Source: Lachnospiraceae bacterium (lineage in GTDB: Bacteria > Bacillota > Clostridia > Lachnospirales > Lachnospiraceae). From it: a stretch of 39,583 nucleotides of DNA. The notes under the pieces are model-generated. The model saw nothing but the letters and a program-made list of their open reading frames with translations. It was not told where the DNA came from and searched no databases. The stretch covers positions 1 through 39,583 of the forward strand of contig JAFRXK010000036.1 of assembly GCA_017442865.1 (NCBI GenBank), written 5' to 3'. A program made the position numbers and the translations under genes. This document shows, piece after piece, positions 8,664-17,627 of the stretch (positions are counted from its first letter, which is position 1; each line of letters begins with the position of its first letter).

Positions 8664-10316
8664 TCAGACAAGATGAAGCTTTTTAAGTATTCTGACAACC
8701 TTTGTACCCATAGGCATAGCCTTTAAATCATTTTCACTGATACACCTTGTTAAAAGAAGTATCACTCCGTAAACAATAACCGCAAGAACTATTGCGATAA
8801 GCGCCGCAGCCGCATTGCTTGGATAAATCCTGTAAATAAGCTTGTACGCTCCATATGCAACGCCGCCCATAACTGCTCCGGCAAACAGCGGAATAACGAA
8901 GGTGTACCATATCTCCTGTGAATAATTCAGCACCTTTTTAATCATTACAGCGTTCATAATACACATAAGCAATGCAAATACCATATTTGCGATTACAACG
9001 GCGTATATGCCCAAATTAAAGCCATACAGAAGTATTACAAGCAGTATGACATGCACAATAAGAGATATCGTGGCATTTATAACCGGAACGGACATTCTGC
9101 CGATACCCTGAAGCACCGCATTTGTAATGGTTGATAATGAATAAAACATTACCGCACCCGAGCCAATCAGCAAAAGCACTCCCGCAAGACCGTTATCAGA
9201 AGGATAAACAAGCTTCATAATAGGGTCTCCGAGCACAGCAAGTCCGATTGCCGCGGGAATTGCAACTATCATCGCAACCCTGATACCAAGCTCGATTTTT
9301 TTGTAAAGCTGCTTTTTCTTTCCACTGGCAATTGCCGCTGAAATTGATGGTATAATTGATGATGCAAGTGCGCTTGCAATCGCTATCGGAATATTTATAA
9401 AGAGCGTGTATTTACCGGTATAAACGCCCCAGTTTGCCATATAATTATCCGAATCTCCGATATGATTCATGTAATAACCATATATACTGTTGTCAACAAT
9501 CGTGCTGATATTATAAACAGCCGAGCTTAATATAACCGGCGCAATTGTCATAACAAGTACAATCAGAATATACTTAAATGACTCAGGTTTTCTTTTCTTT
9601 TCCGTCTTTATAGCAGCTTTTATTTTTCCCGACCGGACAAAGTAAAGTACAACAAAGAACACTAGTGCGACAAAAGCTCCGCTCACCGTACCCATAGTAA
9701 CTCCGGCTGCAGCATATGCATCAGCGTAAATATCCGTTCCCTTTACAACATCAAGATTACGTCCCACTTCAAAAAGGATAAAGCCGCAGATTATGCTTAT
9801 AGCAGCGTTTGCAATCTGCTCCAGTATCTGTGATACAGCAGTCGGGACCATATTTCCCTGTCCCTGAAAATATCCGCGAAACACGCCCAGTATCGCCATG
9901 ATAAATACTGCCGGCGACAGGGCTGCAATTGCATAATAGGTGTCAGGCTCTGTAAGCACCTTTTCTGCAAAAAAATGTGCACCGAAAAAGGTTATAAGCG
10001 CCGCAGCTGTTCCAACAAAGAACGCTGCAATCAATGTGATTCTAAACACCTTGCGGGCGTCACGGTATCTGTTTACAGCCAGTCTTGCAGATATCATCTT
10101 TGACACCGCAAGCGGCAGGCTGTAGGATGATAACAGCAGCAAAATATTGTACACCTGAAATGCGGCTGAATATATGCCCATGAAATCATCGCCTATACGG
10201 TTCTGGAGCGGTATTCTGTAAAGCATACCGATTAATCTCACGATAATGCCTGCTACCGCAAGAATACTGCCCTGAACCACAAAATTGTTTTTTTTGCTTT
10301 TTGTATTATTACTCAT
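8664..10316 (-). CDS. MOP-superfamily flippase (SpoVB/MurJ-like polysaccharide biosynthesis protein)
   Basis: A 550-residue integral membrane protein with about 14 hydrophobic segments. The N-terminus (VVQGSILAVAGIIVRLIGML, then YRIPLQNRIGDD) is typical of the SpoVB/YtgP/MurJ branch of lipid-linked oligosaccharide and lipid II flippases. Family members export peptidoglycan or polysaccharide precursors across the cytoplasmic membrane. Which substrate this one moves cannot be told from sequence. Its start codon lies inside the end of the DUF3048 gene (8-nt overlap, TATGAGTAA), so the two are translationally coupled. No strong terminator with a U-tract was found after it. Confidence 0.88.
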   Translation of the reverse strand: MSNNTKSKKNNFVVQGSILAVAGIIVRLIGMLYRIPLQNRIGDDFMGIYSAAFQVYNILLLLSSYSLPLAVSKMISARLAVNRYRDARKVFRITLIAAFFVGTAAALITFFGAHFFAEKVLTEPDTYYAIAALSPAVFIMAILGVFRGYFQGQGNMVPTAVSQILEQIANAAISIICGFILFEVGRNLDVVKGTDIYADAYAAAGVTMGTVSGAFVALVFFVVLYFVRSGKIKAAIKTEKKRKPESFKYILIVLVMTIAPVILSSAVYNISTIVDNSIYGYYMNHIGDSDNYMANWGVYTGKYTLFINIPIAIASALASSIIPSISAAIASGKKKQLYKKIELGIRVAMIVAIPAAIGLAVLGDPIMKLVYPSDNGLAGVLLLIGSGAVMFYSLSTITNAVLQGIGRMSVPVINATISLIVHVILLVILLYGFNLGIYAVVIANMVFALLMCIMNAVMIKKVLNYSQEIWYTFVIPLFAGAVMGGVAYGAYKLIYRIYPSNAAAALIAIVLAVIVYGVILLLTRCISENDLKAMPMGTKVVRILKKLHLV

Positions 10317-11454
10317 AGATTTCTACTTTATTTATTCTTTCTGTTTGTATTACGCAGATCCAGGTCTTGCCCGGATTAAGCTTTATCTCTTCACCATTCA
10401 TATCATAATAATGTGTAATTCCGGCTGCCGAGTCCTTCGACCATGTAATATCAATTACCCTGCCGTCGGTGATATACTTGCCCACGCCTGTGCCGATTAC
10501 ATGCATGTAAAGATAATCTGTATCATAATAATGCTCATAGTCACAATATTCAAGTATAATATTTTTGCAGGATACCTGTTTATTATCAAGGTCATCAATG
10601 TGCTTATCATCAAACTGGTATCTGTAATACAGTCCGTCATCCTTATTATACTCAAACCAAGGCTTGTTATTTGGAAAGCCCGGATAAATCTTTGTTGCAC
10701 CGGTGCCGGCAGACATATCCGTTGAATGATTTTTGTCAGCAAAAACAAAATGTCCTTCATAACCCTGCTTATAATTCCAGTCGTAGCCCATTTTCTGCGC
10801 TCCAGCAAATATGCCCGCTGCAGTTGCATAAGCATTGTGCGGAGCCTTGCGGTCCGTGCTTCTGAAGAACACAGTCTCACCGATATTTTTAACACCATTT
10901 AGGTTGTCGCAGTAATCGCTGTCAAGATATTCAAGCGCATAATTACACTGCCCATAATGTACAAATACAGGGTTGAATTCAGCCTGCATAAAAACAAAAT
11001 ATGTTCTTGCGCTCCTTACAGAGCCAATTCTCTCAAGATTATCAAAATCCTCAATCATGCCCATCAGTCTTACGACTCCGCCCTCTGCCGGCGCTTCAAT
11101 AACAACTCCTGCCGAATTGATGCCGGACTGCGGATTTGCCGCCCTGACATTATTAAACATGACTGCTATCGGTCTTCTTCTTCCTATCTCCTCGGCAACC
11201 GGCTCTCCTGTAAGATAGCTTAGGCACATGCCCTCAGGAAGCGTCTCCACAGCTTCCGTTGTCTCTTCCTCTGTCGTCTCTTCTGTCGTCTCTTCTGTTG
11301 TTTGTTCCGTGGTTGCTTCTGTCGTCTCCTCTACAGTCTGTGTCTGTGCCTCTGTAGATGGCTCAGTCTGTTTACTTTTACCGCACGATACCGCAAATAT
11401 CATGCAGAACAAGAGCATAAACACAAATAAAACTATAGTATTATTTTTTTTCAT
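10309..11454 (-). CDS. DUF3048 (YerB-like) lipoprotein
   Basis: A 381-residue lipoprotein with a signal sequence ending in lipobox AVSC (Cys24). A low-complexity Thr/Glu linker spans about residues 29-70 (repeated TTEETTEE), encoded by a short repetitive tract near 11260-11340. The DUF3048 domain follows: RRPIAVMFNNVRAANPQSG, ERIGSVRSARTYFVFMQAEF, VFVHYGQCNYALEYL and a C-terminal VIDITWSKDS module. Bacillus YerB is the reference; function unknown, located on the outer face of the membrane. GGAGG precedes the start. It lies 33 nt after ybeY and overlaps the flippase gene, consistent with an envelope-related operon. Confidence 0.9.
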   Translation of the reverse strand: MKKNNTIVLFVFMLLFCMIFAVSCGKSKQTEPSTEAQTQTVEETTEATTEQTTEETTEETTEEETTEAVETLPEGMCLSYLTGEPVAEEIGRRRPIAVMFNNVRAANPQSGINSAGVVIEAPAEGGVVRLMGMIEDFDNLERIGSVRSARTYFVFMQAEFNPVFVHYGQCNYALEYLDSDYCDNLNGVKNIGETVFFRSTDRKAPHNAYATAAGIFAGAQKMGYDWNYKQGYEGHFVFADKNHSTDMSAGTGATKIYPGFPNNKPWFEYNKDDGLYYRYQFDDKHIDDLDNKQVSCKNIILEYCDYEHYYDTDYLYMHVIGTGVGKYITDGRVIDITWSKDSAAGITHYYDMNGEEIKLNPGKTWICVIQTERINKVEIYE

Positions 11455-11487
11455 GGCACCTCCGAATTAAAAATTTTAAACATTAAA

Positions 11488-11988
11488 CTACCTTGTTATT
11501 CCAAGTCTATCCATAAGAAGTCTCTGTTTTTCCTCCATAACCGCTCTCTCGTCCTCTTCCATATGGTCATATCCCATCAGATGCAGCATACTGTGCGCCG
11601 TAAGAAATGCAAGCTCTCTTACCACACTGTGACCGTATTTTTCGGCCTGCTCCAGTATCTTTTCCGCCGAAAGAATAATGTCGCCCAAAAGCAGCTCGCC
11701 TGTCTCCGGATTGAAGCAGTCATCTCCCTCTTCTTCCAGAAAATCAAACTCTGCCGGAGCCGGATATTCAACCATCGGAAATGAAAGCACGTCTGTAGGA
11801 TTGTCTATCCCCCGAAATTCTTTATTGATAGCCTGAATCTCATCATTGTCAACTATGGTAATGCTTACTTCACATTCATACGGACACTCCTCCATATCAA
11901 GAGCACCATCAACCACTTTTTTTATAATTTCCTCATAATTGCTTACGCCTATATCGGTTAAAGCCTCGTATTCTATCTGATATGTCAT
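11488..11988 (-). CDS. ybeY: Endoribonuclease YbeY (rRNA maturation factor)
   Basis: A 166-residue zinc-dependent single-strand endoribonuclease that acts in 16S rRNA 3'-end maturation and ribosome quality control. The metal site is intact: HSMLHLMGYDH gives His132, His136 and His142 (H-x3-H-x5-H). The upstream NKEFRGIDNPTDVLSFP is also diagnostic. A GGAG ribosome binding site precedes the ATG. It sits 98 nt downstream of phoH, the common Bacillota arrangement. Confidence 0.96.
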   Translation of the reverse strand: MTYQIEYEALTDIGVSNYEEIIKKVVDGALDMEECPYECEVSITIVDNDEIQAINKEFRGIDNPTDVLSFPMVEYPAPAEFDFLEEEGDDCFNPETGELLLGDIILSAEKILEQAEKYGHSVVRELAFLTAHSMLHLMGYDHMEEDERAVMEEKQRLLMDRLGITR

Positions 11989-12086
11989 TATAACTCCTAT
12001 TCATAGCATCTTCACGGCAAAAAAATCTGTCTGTGCCAATCAAAAATCTCAGTTCAGCCTGTGAAAGCTTCCGCATTCTGCGGATT

Positions 12087-13097
12087 TTACTTGTGATATC
12101 TGCTTGTGCCTTCCTTCGTCTTCTTCACCGGTGGCTTCTGCTTTTGCTCGTATTCCTCATAAGCCTTTACAATCTGCTGTACAAGCGGATGCCTTACAAT
12201 ATCCTTGTTTGGAAGCTCGACAAATGCAATGTCGTCAATCTTTGCAAGCACCTTCATGGCAACATCCAGACCTGATACTGTATCTGCCGGAAGGTCTCTC
12301 TGTGTCTTATCACCTGTGACAACCACCTTCGAGCCAAAGCCCACTCTGGTAAGGAACATCTTCATCTGCGCCGGTGTGGTATTCTGCGCCTCGTCAAGAA
12401 TAATAAATGCATTGTCAAGGGTTCGGCCTCTCATGTATGCAAGCGGTGCAACCTCAATCAGACCCTTCTCTGCATTGTGCAGATAAGTGTCCGCACCCAT
12501 AATCTGATACAGCGCATCATACAGCGGTCTTAAATACGGGTCAATCTTACTCTGCAAATCTCCCGGCAGGAAGCCAAGCTTCTCGCCCGCCTCGATAGCC
12601 GGACGCGTAAGAATAATTCTTCCCACCTCATTATTTTTAAATGCCTGAATCGCCATAGCCATAGCCAGATAAGTCTTTCCTGTTCCCGCAGGACCTACGC
12701 CAAACACAATCATCTTTTCGCGGATGGCATCCACATACTCCTTTTGACCTATCGTCTTTGGCTTTACAGGCTTTCCGTTAATCGTGCGGCAGATTACATC
12801 CTTGTCAATCTCAAGCATCTGTCCGTCGTACTTCTCCTCAAACGAAAGCGATAATGCATAATCAACATTCTGCATGGTTATGGTGTTGCCCCTTTTCGAC
12901 AGTTCAATTAAATCATTGATTATGCGTCTTGCCTTTTCAACAATGACATCATTGCCGATAATCTTTAAGGCTCCGTCCCTTGAAACCAAGGTTACATGCA
13001 GCGTGCGTTCAATCTTCTTTAAATTCTCATCAAGCTGTCCATAAACATTTCTCTCATGCTCAATTGGAATATTAATCACTGTTTCAACAATACTCAT
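12087..13097 (-). CDS. PhoH-family ATPase
   Basis: A 336-residue cytoplasmic P-loop NTPase of the PhoH family. Walker A is GPAGTGKT (residues 135-142) and Walker B is FIILDEAQN (231-239), with TRVGFGSKVVVTGDKTQRDL as the downstream arginine/sensor segment. The N-terminal 100 residues form the nucleic-acid-binding-like extension seen in Bacillota members. The precise role is unsettled; linkage with ybeY and yqfD points to RNA metabolism. The start ATG directly abuts the yqfD stop codon (0 nt between them), implying coupled translation. Confidence 0.94.
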   Translation of the reverse strand: MSIVETVINIPIEHERNVYGQLDENLKKIERTLHVTLVSRDGALKIIGNDVIVEKARRIINDLIELSKRGNTITMQNVDYALSLSFEEKYDGQMLEIDKDVICRTINGKPVKPKTIGQKEYVDAIREKMIVFGVGPAGTGKTYLAMAMAIQAFKNNEVGRIILTRPAIEAGEKLGFLPGDLQSKIDPYLRPLYDALYQIMGADTYLHNAEKGLIEVAPLAYMRGRTLDNAFIILDEAQNTTPAQMKMFLTRVGFGSKVVVTGDKTQRDLPADTVSGLDVAMKVLAKIDDIAFVELPNKDIVRHPLVQQIVKAYEEYEQKQKPPVKKTKEGTSRYHK

Positions 13098-14408
13098 TTA
13101 CTGTACATTCTCCTCGTGCGGCTCATTCTCAGCATAGCCGGATGTATCAAGCGGTACACTCCTGCCAATGCTTTCAATCACCGTTATCTCGCCGCTCATT
13201 ATATATGAATCATCATATCTATCTATTTTAACATTTTTATCTATGATTTGAATACCCTTTTTTATTAATTTTTCAATATAATCTTCTAATCTTGACGAAA
13301 GCTCGCCCTTTGCCTCGTTTTTTGTATACATTTGCCCGTTAAAAATGTACTCTCTGTCCGTAATTCTACCCCACCGAAGCGGCAAAAACAGGCTGTCGCC
13401 GAGTCTTGCATGATGCACCTCATCCACACTGTCATACATCTCATACCTGTCTGTAAAAATATTTTTAATACCTTCAGAAGGCAGCTTTTTTATGTCAAAA
13501 TCATCACTTATCTTAAATCTGTCCTTTATCCCCGGCAGATTAATTTTGAAATCACCTATCATCAGATAATATTTTTGCCTGTTTTTCCCCGTGTATGCCT
13601 TTTCGCTGCCCACAACCGGTATTTTATCATAATAATTTATCATTGTCTGCGCGGATATATCAGCGTCAGAGCAGGTAAAATGCCTGTTTACAACACTTTC
13701 GCCGTCATCAGTAATCTCAAGCACTCCCGACACCAGCACCTGTCCCTCGCTCACCTCATCACCGACAGCAACCATCGGCGTGCCGCTCCTCGTAACAATA
13801 TCAGTAATCACGCCATTTACATCCGACACAATATCTACCGGCCGGTTATCTGCTGCCGTCGCCTCGCTTGCAATTTCATTCTCATTGACCGCCACCACAA
13901 GCCTTGAACCGTCAATTCGCGCCGACACCCACGTAATATCATCATATTCATGCCTTATCCCCGTCTCAATATCCTCACAGGTAATTTTATTTTTCAGCAT
14001 CAGCGGATGATACCCGTTCCGGCTCAAATGCTTCAAAAGTACCTCGTCAGTATAATGCACATTTCCCTCAAAGCTTATGTCCCATATAAAAAATGACATT
14101 CCATATATGATGACAAGCGCCGCCAGCACCCCCACCGCCAGCAGCTTTCTCTTCCTGTTTGCATGCATAAAAAAAGGAAGCCCTGCTTTTTCGGTCACCC
14201 TCATTCGTATGCCCGACTTGTCCGCAAAGCTCCTTATCCTCTTAAAATCCGCCGCAATAATATTAAAAGCAATACCTTCTTTGTCACTTCTCAAATTCCA
14301 CAGCTTCACATTATGATTAGCGCAAATGTTTAAAAACCGCTCCTGATTTGCGCCATGAATATGTACCTCAATATACCCTAAAAACCATCTGAGCAAAGAA
14401 TTGTTCAA
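13098..14408 (-). CDS. yqfD: Sporulation protein YqfD
   Basis: A 436-residue membrane protein. A cytosolic N-terminal region of about 88 residues begins MNNSLLRWFLGYIEVHIHGA. One membrane helix spans about residues 89-108, and a large extracytoplasmic region follows, with ISFEGNVHYTDEVLLKHL and a later beta-rich part. The start codon is TTG at 14408. This start keeps the conserved LLRWFLGY N-terminus and sits after a G-rich ribosome binding sequence (AGGGGGCGGTGGAG). YqfD is required for efficient sporulation in Bacillus, but homologues also occur in species not known to sporulate. The gene lies between yqfC (14-nt gap) and phoH (abutting). Confidence 0.92.
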   Translation of the reverse strand: MNNSLLRWFLGYIEVHIHGANQERFLNICANHNVKLWNLRSDKEGIAFNIIAADFKRIRSFADKSGIRMRVTEKAGLPFFMHANRKRKLLAVGVLAALVIIYGMSFFIWDISFEGNVHYTDEVLLKHLSRNGYHPLMLKNKITCEDIETGIRHEYDDITWVSARIDGSRLVVAVNENEIASEATAADNRPVDIVSDVNGVITDIVTRSGTPMVAVGDEVSEGQVLVSGVLEITDDGESVVNRHFTCSDADISAQTMINYYDKIPVVGSEKAYTGKNRQKYYLMIGDFKINLPGIKDRFKISDDFDIKKLPSEGIKNIFTDRYEMYDSVDEVHHARLGDSLFLPLRWGRITDREYIFNGQMYTKNEAKGELSSRLEDYIEKLIKKGIQIIDKNVKIDRYDDSYIMSGEITVIESIGRSVPLDTSGYAENEPHEENVQ

Positions 14409-14422
14409 ATCTCCACCGCCCC

Positions 14423-14689
14423 CTAAATATTTCTACCCTCAAAGGTAATTGACTCAATGCAGCCGTTAATCACAATATCCTCTGCATTATAATAAAAAAT
14501 CTTAAGCTTCTTACCGCACACCGCAACACGATTCTTCTTTGTCAGAAACTTAATGCATTCACAGCCTACCTCAATAATTCCCTTGTGGTTCTCTATCATA
14601 ATTTCCGAGTTCCCGTTAATGCTGACGCACGAATCCCCGGCACACAGTCCACGTATGAAATTGTATTCAGACGGATCAGATGATTTCAT
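14423..14689 (-). CDS. yqfC: YqfC/YabP-family protein
   Basis: A small protein of about 88 residues (YabP/YqfC family) with NGNSEIMIENHKGIIEVG and a closing ESITFEGRNI, typical of YqfC. The family is tied to sporulation and is always placed before yqfD. Two starts are possible, ATG 14704 and ATG 14689. The second is chosen because a GGGGA motif precedes it by 6-7 nt, while the first has no Shine-Dalgarno. That motif lies within the right arm of a strong hairpin, described separately. Confidence 0.85.
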   Translation of the reverse strand: MKSSDPSEYNFIRGLCAGDSCVSINGNSEIMIENHKGIIEVGCECIKFLTKKNRVAVCGKKLKIFYYNAEDIVINGCIESITFEGRNI

Positions 14690-14738
14690 AAAAAGTCCCC
14701 ACATAAGGCAGATTAAATATAATCTATTTTATGTGGGG
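14690..14738 (-). terminator. Hairpin with U-tract directly in front of yqfC (terminator or SD-sequestering element)
   Basis: CCCCACATAA (14738-14729, minus strand) pairs perfectly over 10 bp with TTATGTGGGG (14706-14697). Inside, GATTA and TAATC form a further 5-bp stem. The stem is followed by ACTTTTT and then the yqfC ATG. It fits a Rho-independent terminator for the NACHT gene. The same GGGG arm is the only Shine-Dalgarno candidate for yqfC. Confidence 0.6.
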
Positions 14739-14780
14739 AAATGGTAGTGTATGACTTGTGAAAAACGATAAATATTGTTT

Positions 14781-14824
14781 GATAATTATAACTATTCATC
14801 TTAAAAATATTTATTATAATTATC
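14781..14824. repeat. AT-rich 11-bp inverted repeat at the 3' end of the NACHT gene
   Basis: GATAATTATAA (14781-14791) and TTATAATTATC (14814-14824) are perfect inverted copies separated by 22 bp. The right arm overlaps the NACHT stop codon. No T-run follows closely on either strand. It could be a weak terminator stem or mark the edge of an inserted segment. Confidence 0.5.
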
Positions 14825-17495
14825 ATAGTAGATCATTTAAAGAAAAGCTTTCACATTCTCCATTATCTGGCATGTCATCGTATTCTTGCCAATATTTATA
14901 ATCAGCGTATGAAACCGTTTTTGCAAAATCAGATATCCACACCAAGGTGTTATTTATTTTATTTGGATATATATTTTGGATTAGCTTTATATTATTTGCG
15001 TCGAACACAGTATAATATAAGGACACCCTATTCAAATAGGCATTGCATAAATTGGATTTAACCAGATCAGCACCATCCAAATTGGCTCCATTCAAATTAG
15101 CTCCGTCCAAATCGGCTCCGCTCAACCATGCTTCGCTCAAGTCAGCTCCTAATAAATTGGTCACGCTCAAATCTGCACATACCAACGTAGCTCCGAACAA
15201 ACATACTCTACTCAAATCGGCTCTACTCAAATTGGCTCTACTCAAATCGGCTTGACTCAAATCAGCTTGACTCAGATTAGCTTCTTTTAAATCAACTATA
15301 GCCAAGTTAATATGTGTATTATTTTTTTTTACATATCTAGCTAAAGCATCTTTTTGTTTAAATCTGATATAACCTTCACAAATCAAGCTTGTTTTTATAT
15401 TTGGATTCTCTTTACGGAATTCATCATATGTCATTTTCCCTGTATATTTCCATGCATGAATTACTTCCAGTATATTAGCAAATACAGCTAGTTCACATTC
15501 CATAACTTTTTTATATTTCTTATCTGAATAATACGTCATTCCATCTTCAAGCATTAAATCAAATGTATTAATAATAAAATTATTACCTCTTATTTCATCT
15601 CTTTGCGAAATTTTGTAATGAAGATAGTCTCTTATTTCATCCGATATTTTTTGCGATTTAAATGTCTCGGCAAGCTTACCTGCAAAGCTTTGCATTTGTG
15701 CTTGAGTCTTAATATCTACTCCTGTTTTTATTATCTGGTAGATATATTCTGCTGTAAAGAACTCATATATTGACCTATGTATAAACTGTACTTTGTTTTT
15801 TGTTTTTTCATACAGGCTGTCTATTGGGAAATCAATAATATTGTCTTGCAAAAACGTAAACACTGCTTTTATATCTTCATCTTCATCATTTCTCTCAAGA
15901 GGTATTTGATTGTTATCAAACATCAAAAATGCTAGCTTTGAAAGAAATTCTATATATTTATCTGCTTGTTTCATCATTGGATGTGAACCATTAGCATATG
16001 CTGACTTTGTTCCATCAATATATCTAAACCGTTTCCATATTCCGCTTTTCCTATCAAATATTTTTTCATAAAGTTCTGCCCTGCTTGCGTCTTCTGTAAT
16101 ATCTAACCCTAAGGTTAATGCCATATATAATATCACAGGAATTCCTACTACTTCTGTATTTTTTATAGAATGTACTGTTGAAAGAGATACTCCGTTTAAT
16201 TTTTTATAATATCTGAATATTTTATCTTCAGAAAAAGCTTTAAGTTTTATATGTTTATCAAACTCAGAAGTTATATTAATATAATGCTCTCTAGAAGTTA
16301 TTATAAGCTTATATCCTTCTATCTTATATATCTCTACCAAAAAATCTTCAAGATTATCTATTAAAGTTCTATCTTCTAATTCATCAAAGCCATCAAGAAT
16401 CAGTACTTTGTTTGCAAGATCTTTTTTAGTGCAATTGAGTGCCGCAAAAACAGCATCAAGAATTTTCGTCTTATTATAATCCTCTAAATCTGTACACTTA
16501 AGAACAATTATAGAATCATTAGCATTATACTCTTTTAAAGCAGTTGCTAGCTTTGTCGGTTCGTTTTTATCTGAACCATTATATGGTTCTAAAATTTTGG
16601 CAACAAGACTAGACTTTCCAATGCCCGGTTCTCCCGTAATAAGCAAAGTTCCACAACTATCATATGTAATAAATGAAATCAAATAATCTTCCAAATTATC
16701 ATGTTCATTTTGTTCGTTATCAGTATAGCTTGGGAAGATAAATGTACTATTTAATGTTACATTGTCGTCTGAAGATTTTCTGTGTAAAAACAACCTTTTG
16801 GACAACATGTCAATGAATGGTTGTTTGTATTCTTTAACACGATTTATGAAATCTGATTCTGTTGATGGATTGTAATTTTCATCTCTTTCTCTGCTATCAA
16901 AATAATTATCAACTCTATCTGATAAATCTTGAATATCTTTTCTTGCATTACCTATTTCCTTTCTTGCATTACCTATTTCCTTTCTTGCATTACCTATTTC
17001 CTGCATTACCTCGCTATGATTTTGAGTCTGCGCACCTAAAATATCCTCAACAGCCTCACCTATAAGCAGCTTCTGTAAGCCTCTGTCGCTTAAGTAATCA
17101 CTACTCCTGCAAAACCCATATATTATCTCGATTGCATGCACAGTAACTGCCTCAGCTCGTTCCCTTGATAATCTGGTATCGGCACTGCTAAATGCGACAG
17201 CCTTATTTATTATATCCTTCTTCAATCTGGCTCGGTCTTTACCTCGCACCTCAATATATCTCTTTACATCATCAAGAATATTTCCTCGCAAATAATCGCA
17301 CAGTTTACCAAAGTCTATTTCTTCGTCAACAGTACATACCTCGTTTTCTTTTGCCTTGACTTCAATAAACTTTTCTATCTCGTCTTCAAGTTCTCTTTCA
17401 TTAAGATAATTCTTCAATTCGCCTTTGATATTATCCTCTAATTTCCCCTTGATTGTATCTTTACAGAATGCAAATAAACTGCTAACAACTCCCAT
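14823..17495 (-). CDS. NACHT NTPase with coiled-coil heptad repeats and C-terminal pentapeptide repeats (STAND immune-type protein)
   Basis: About 890 residues. Numbering from the GTG one codon upstream: residues 1-160 are helical with no recognised effector domain; 167-187 hold three identical EIGNARK heptads (coiled coil); the NACHT module has Walker A GEPGIGKSS (289-297), Walker B VLILDGFDEL (365-374), TSRE (401-404) and a winged-helix motif FIHRSIYEFFTAEY (572-585). Residues about 731-833 are pentapeptide repeats of the ADLSR/ANLSG type, a beta-helix that may act as sensor or scaffold. Bacterial NACHT proteins are known antiphage factors; this one's trigger and effector are unknown. The start is GTG 17498 or ATG 17495 after AGGAG (spacing 6 or 9). 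It has its own promoter and lies 130 nt after the Abi gene. Confidence 0.88.
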   Translation of the reverse strand: MGVVSSLFAFCKDTIKGKLEDNIKGELKNYLNERELEDEIEKFIEVKAKENEVCTVDEEIDFGKLCDYLRGNILDDVKRYIEVRGKDRARLKKDIINKAVAFSSADTRLSRERAEAVTVHAIEIIYGFCRSSDYLSDRGLQKLLIGEAVEDILGAQTQNHSEVMQEIGNARKEIGNARKEIGNARKDIQDLSDRVDNYFDSRERDENYNPSTESDFINRVKEYKQPFIDMLSKRLFLHRKSSDDNVTLNSTFIFPSYTDNEQNEHDNLEDYLISFITYDSCGTLLITGEPGIGKSSLVAKILEPYNGSDKNEPTKLATALKEYNANDSIIVLKCTDLEDYNKTKILDAVFAALNCTKKDLANKVLILDGFDELEDRTLIDNLEDFLVEIYKIEGYKLIITSREHYINITSEFDKHIKLKAFSEDKIFRYYKKLNGVSLSTVHSIKNTEVVGIPVILYMALTLGLDITEDASRAELYEKIFDRKSGIWKRFRYIDGTKSAYANGSHPMMKQADKYIEFLSKLAFLMFDNNQIPLERNDEDEDIKAVFTFLQDNIIDFPIDSLYEKTKNKVQFIHRSIYEFFTAEYIYQIIKTGVDIKTQAQMQSFAGKLAETFKSQKISDEIRDYLHYKISQRDEIRGNNFIINTFDLMLEDGMTYYSDKKYKKVMECELAVFANILEVIHAWKYTGKMTYDEFRKENPNIKTSLICEGYIRFKQKDALARYVKKNNTHINLAIVDLKEANLSQADLSQADLSRANLSRADLSRVCLFGATLVCADLSVTNLLGADLSEAWLSGADLDGANLNGANLDGADLVKSNLCNAYLNRVSLYYTVFDANNIKLIQNIYPNKINNTLVWISDFAKTVSYADYKYWQEYDDMPDNGECESFSLNDLL
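16939..17010 (-). repeat. Three exact 21-bp tandem repeats inside the NACHT gene
   Basis: The unit occupies 16939-16959, 16960-16980 and 16981-17001 with no mismatches, followed by a partial copy (TGCATTACC). Each unit encodes one EIGNARK heptad. The length keeps frame, so copy number can change by slippage without breaking the gene. Confidence 0.9.
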
Positions 17496-17567
17496 CACAA
17501 TCTTCTCCTCTTCTTAGGTATATCATAAAACAGCAAAATAGTTTCACTGCAATCTTTCTCCAATATT

Positions 17568-17595
17568 ATTATACCAAAAATGGTAAAAGCGTCAA
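17568..17595 (-). promoter_or_regulatory. Promoter of the NACHT gene
   Basis: TTGACG (17595-17590), a 16-bp spacer and TATAAT (17573-17568) on the minus strand, about 70 nt before the start codon. A small inverted repeat TACCA/TGGTA (17572-17585) overlaps the spacer and -10 and might be an operator. Confidence 0.7.
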
Positions 17596-17627
17596 ACACT
17601 ATTGATAACTCACAACAATATTTCTGG

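Noticed and set aside
13332..13907. 191-codon plus-strand open frame
   Set aside because: It lies wholly antisense to yqfD, has no ribosome binding site and its composition reads as a shadow of the real gene.
15043..15255. Plus-strand repetitive frame (KLAPSKSAPL-like)
   Set aside because: It is the reverse reading of the pentapeptide repeats of the NACHT gene.
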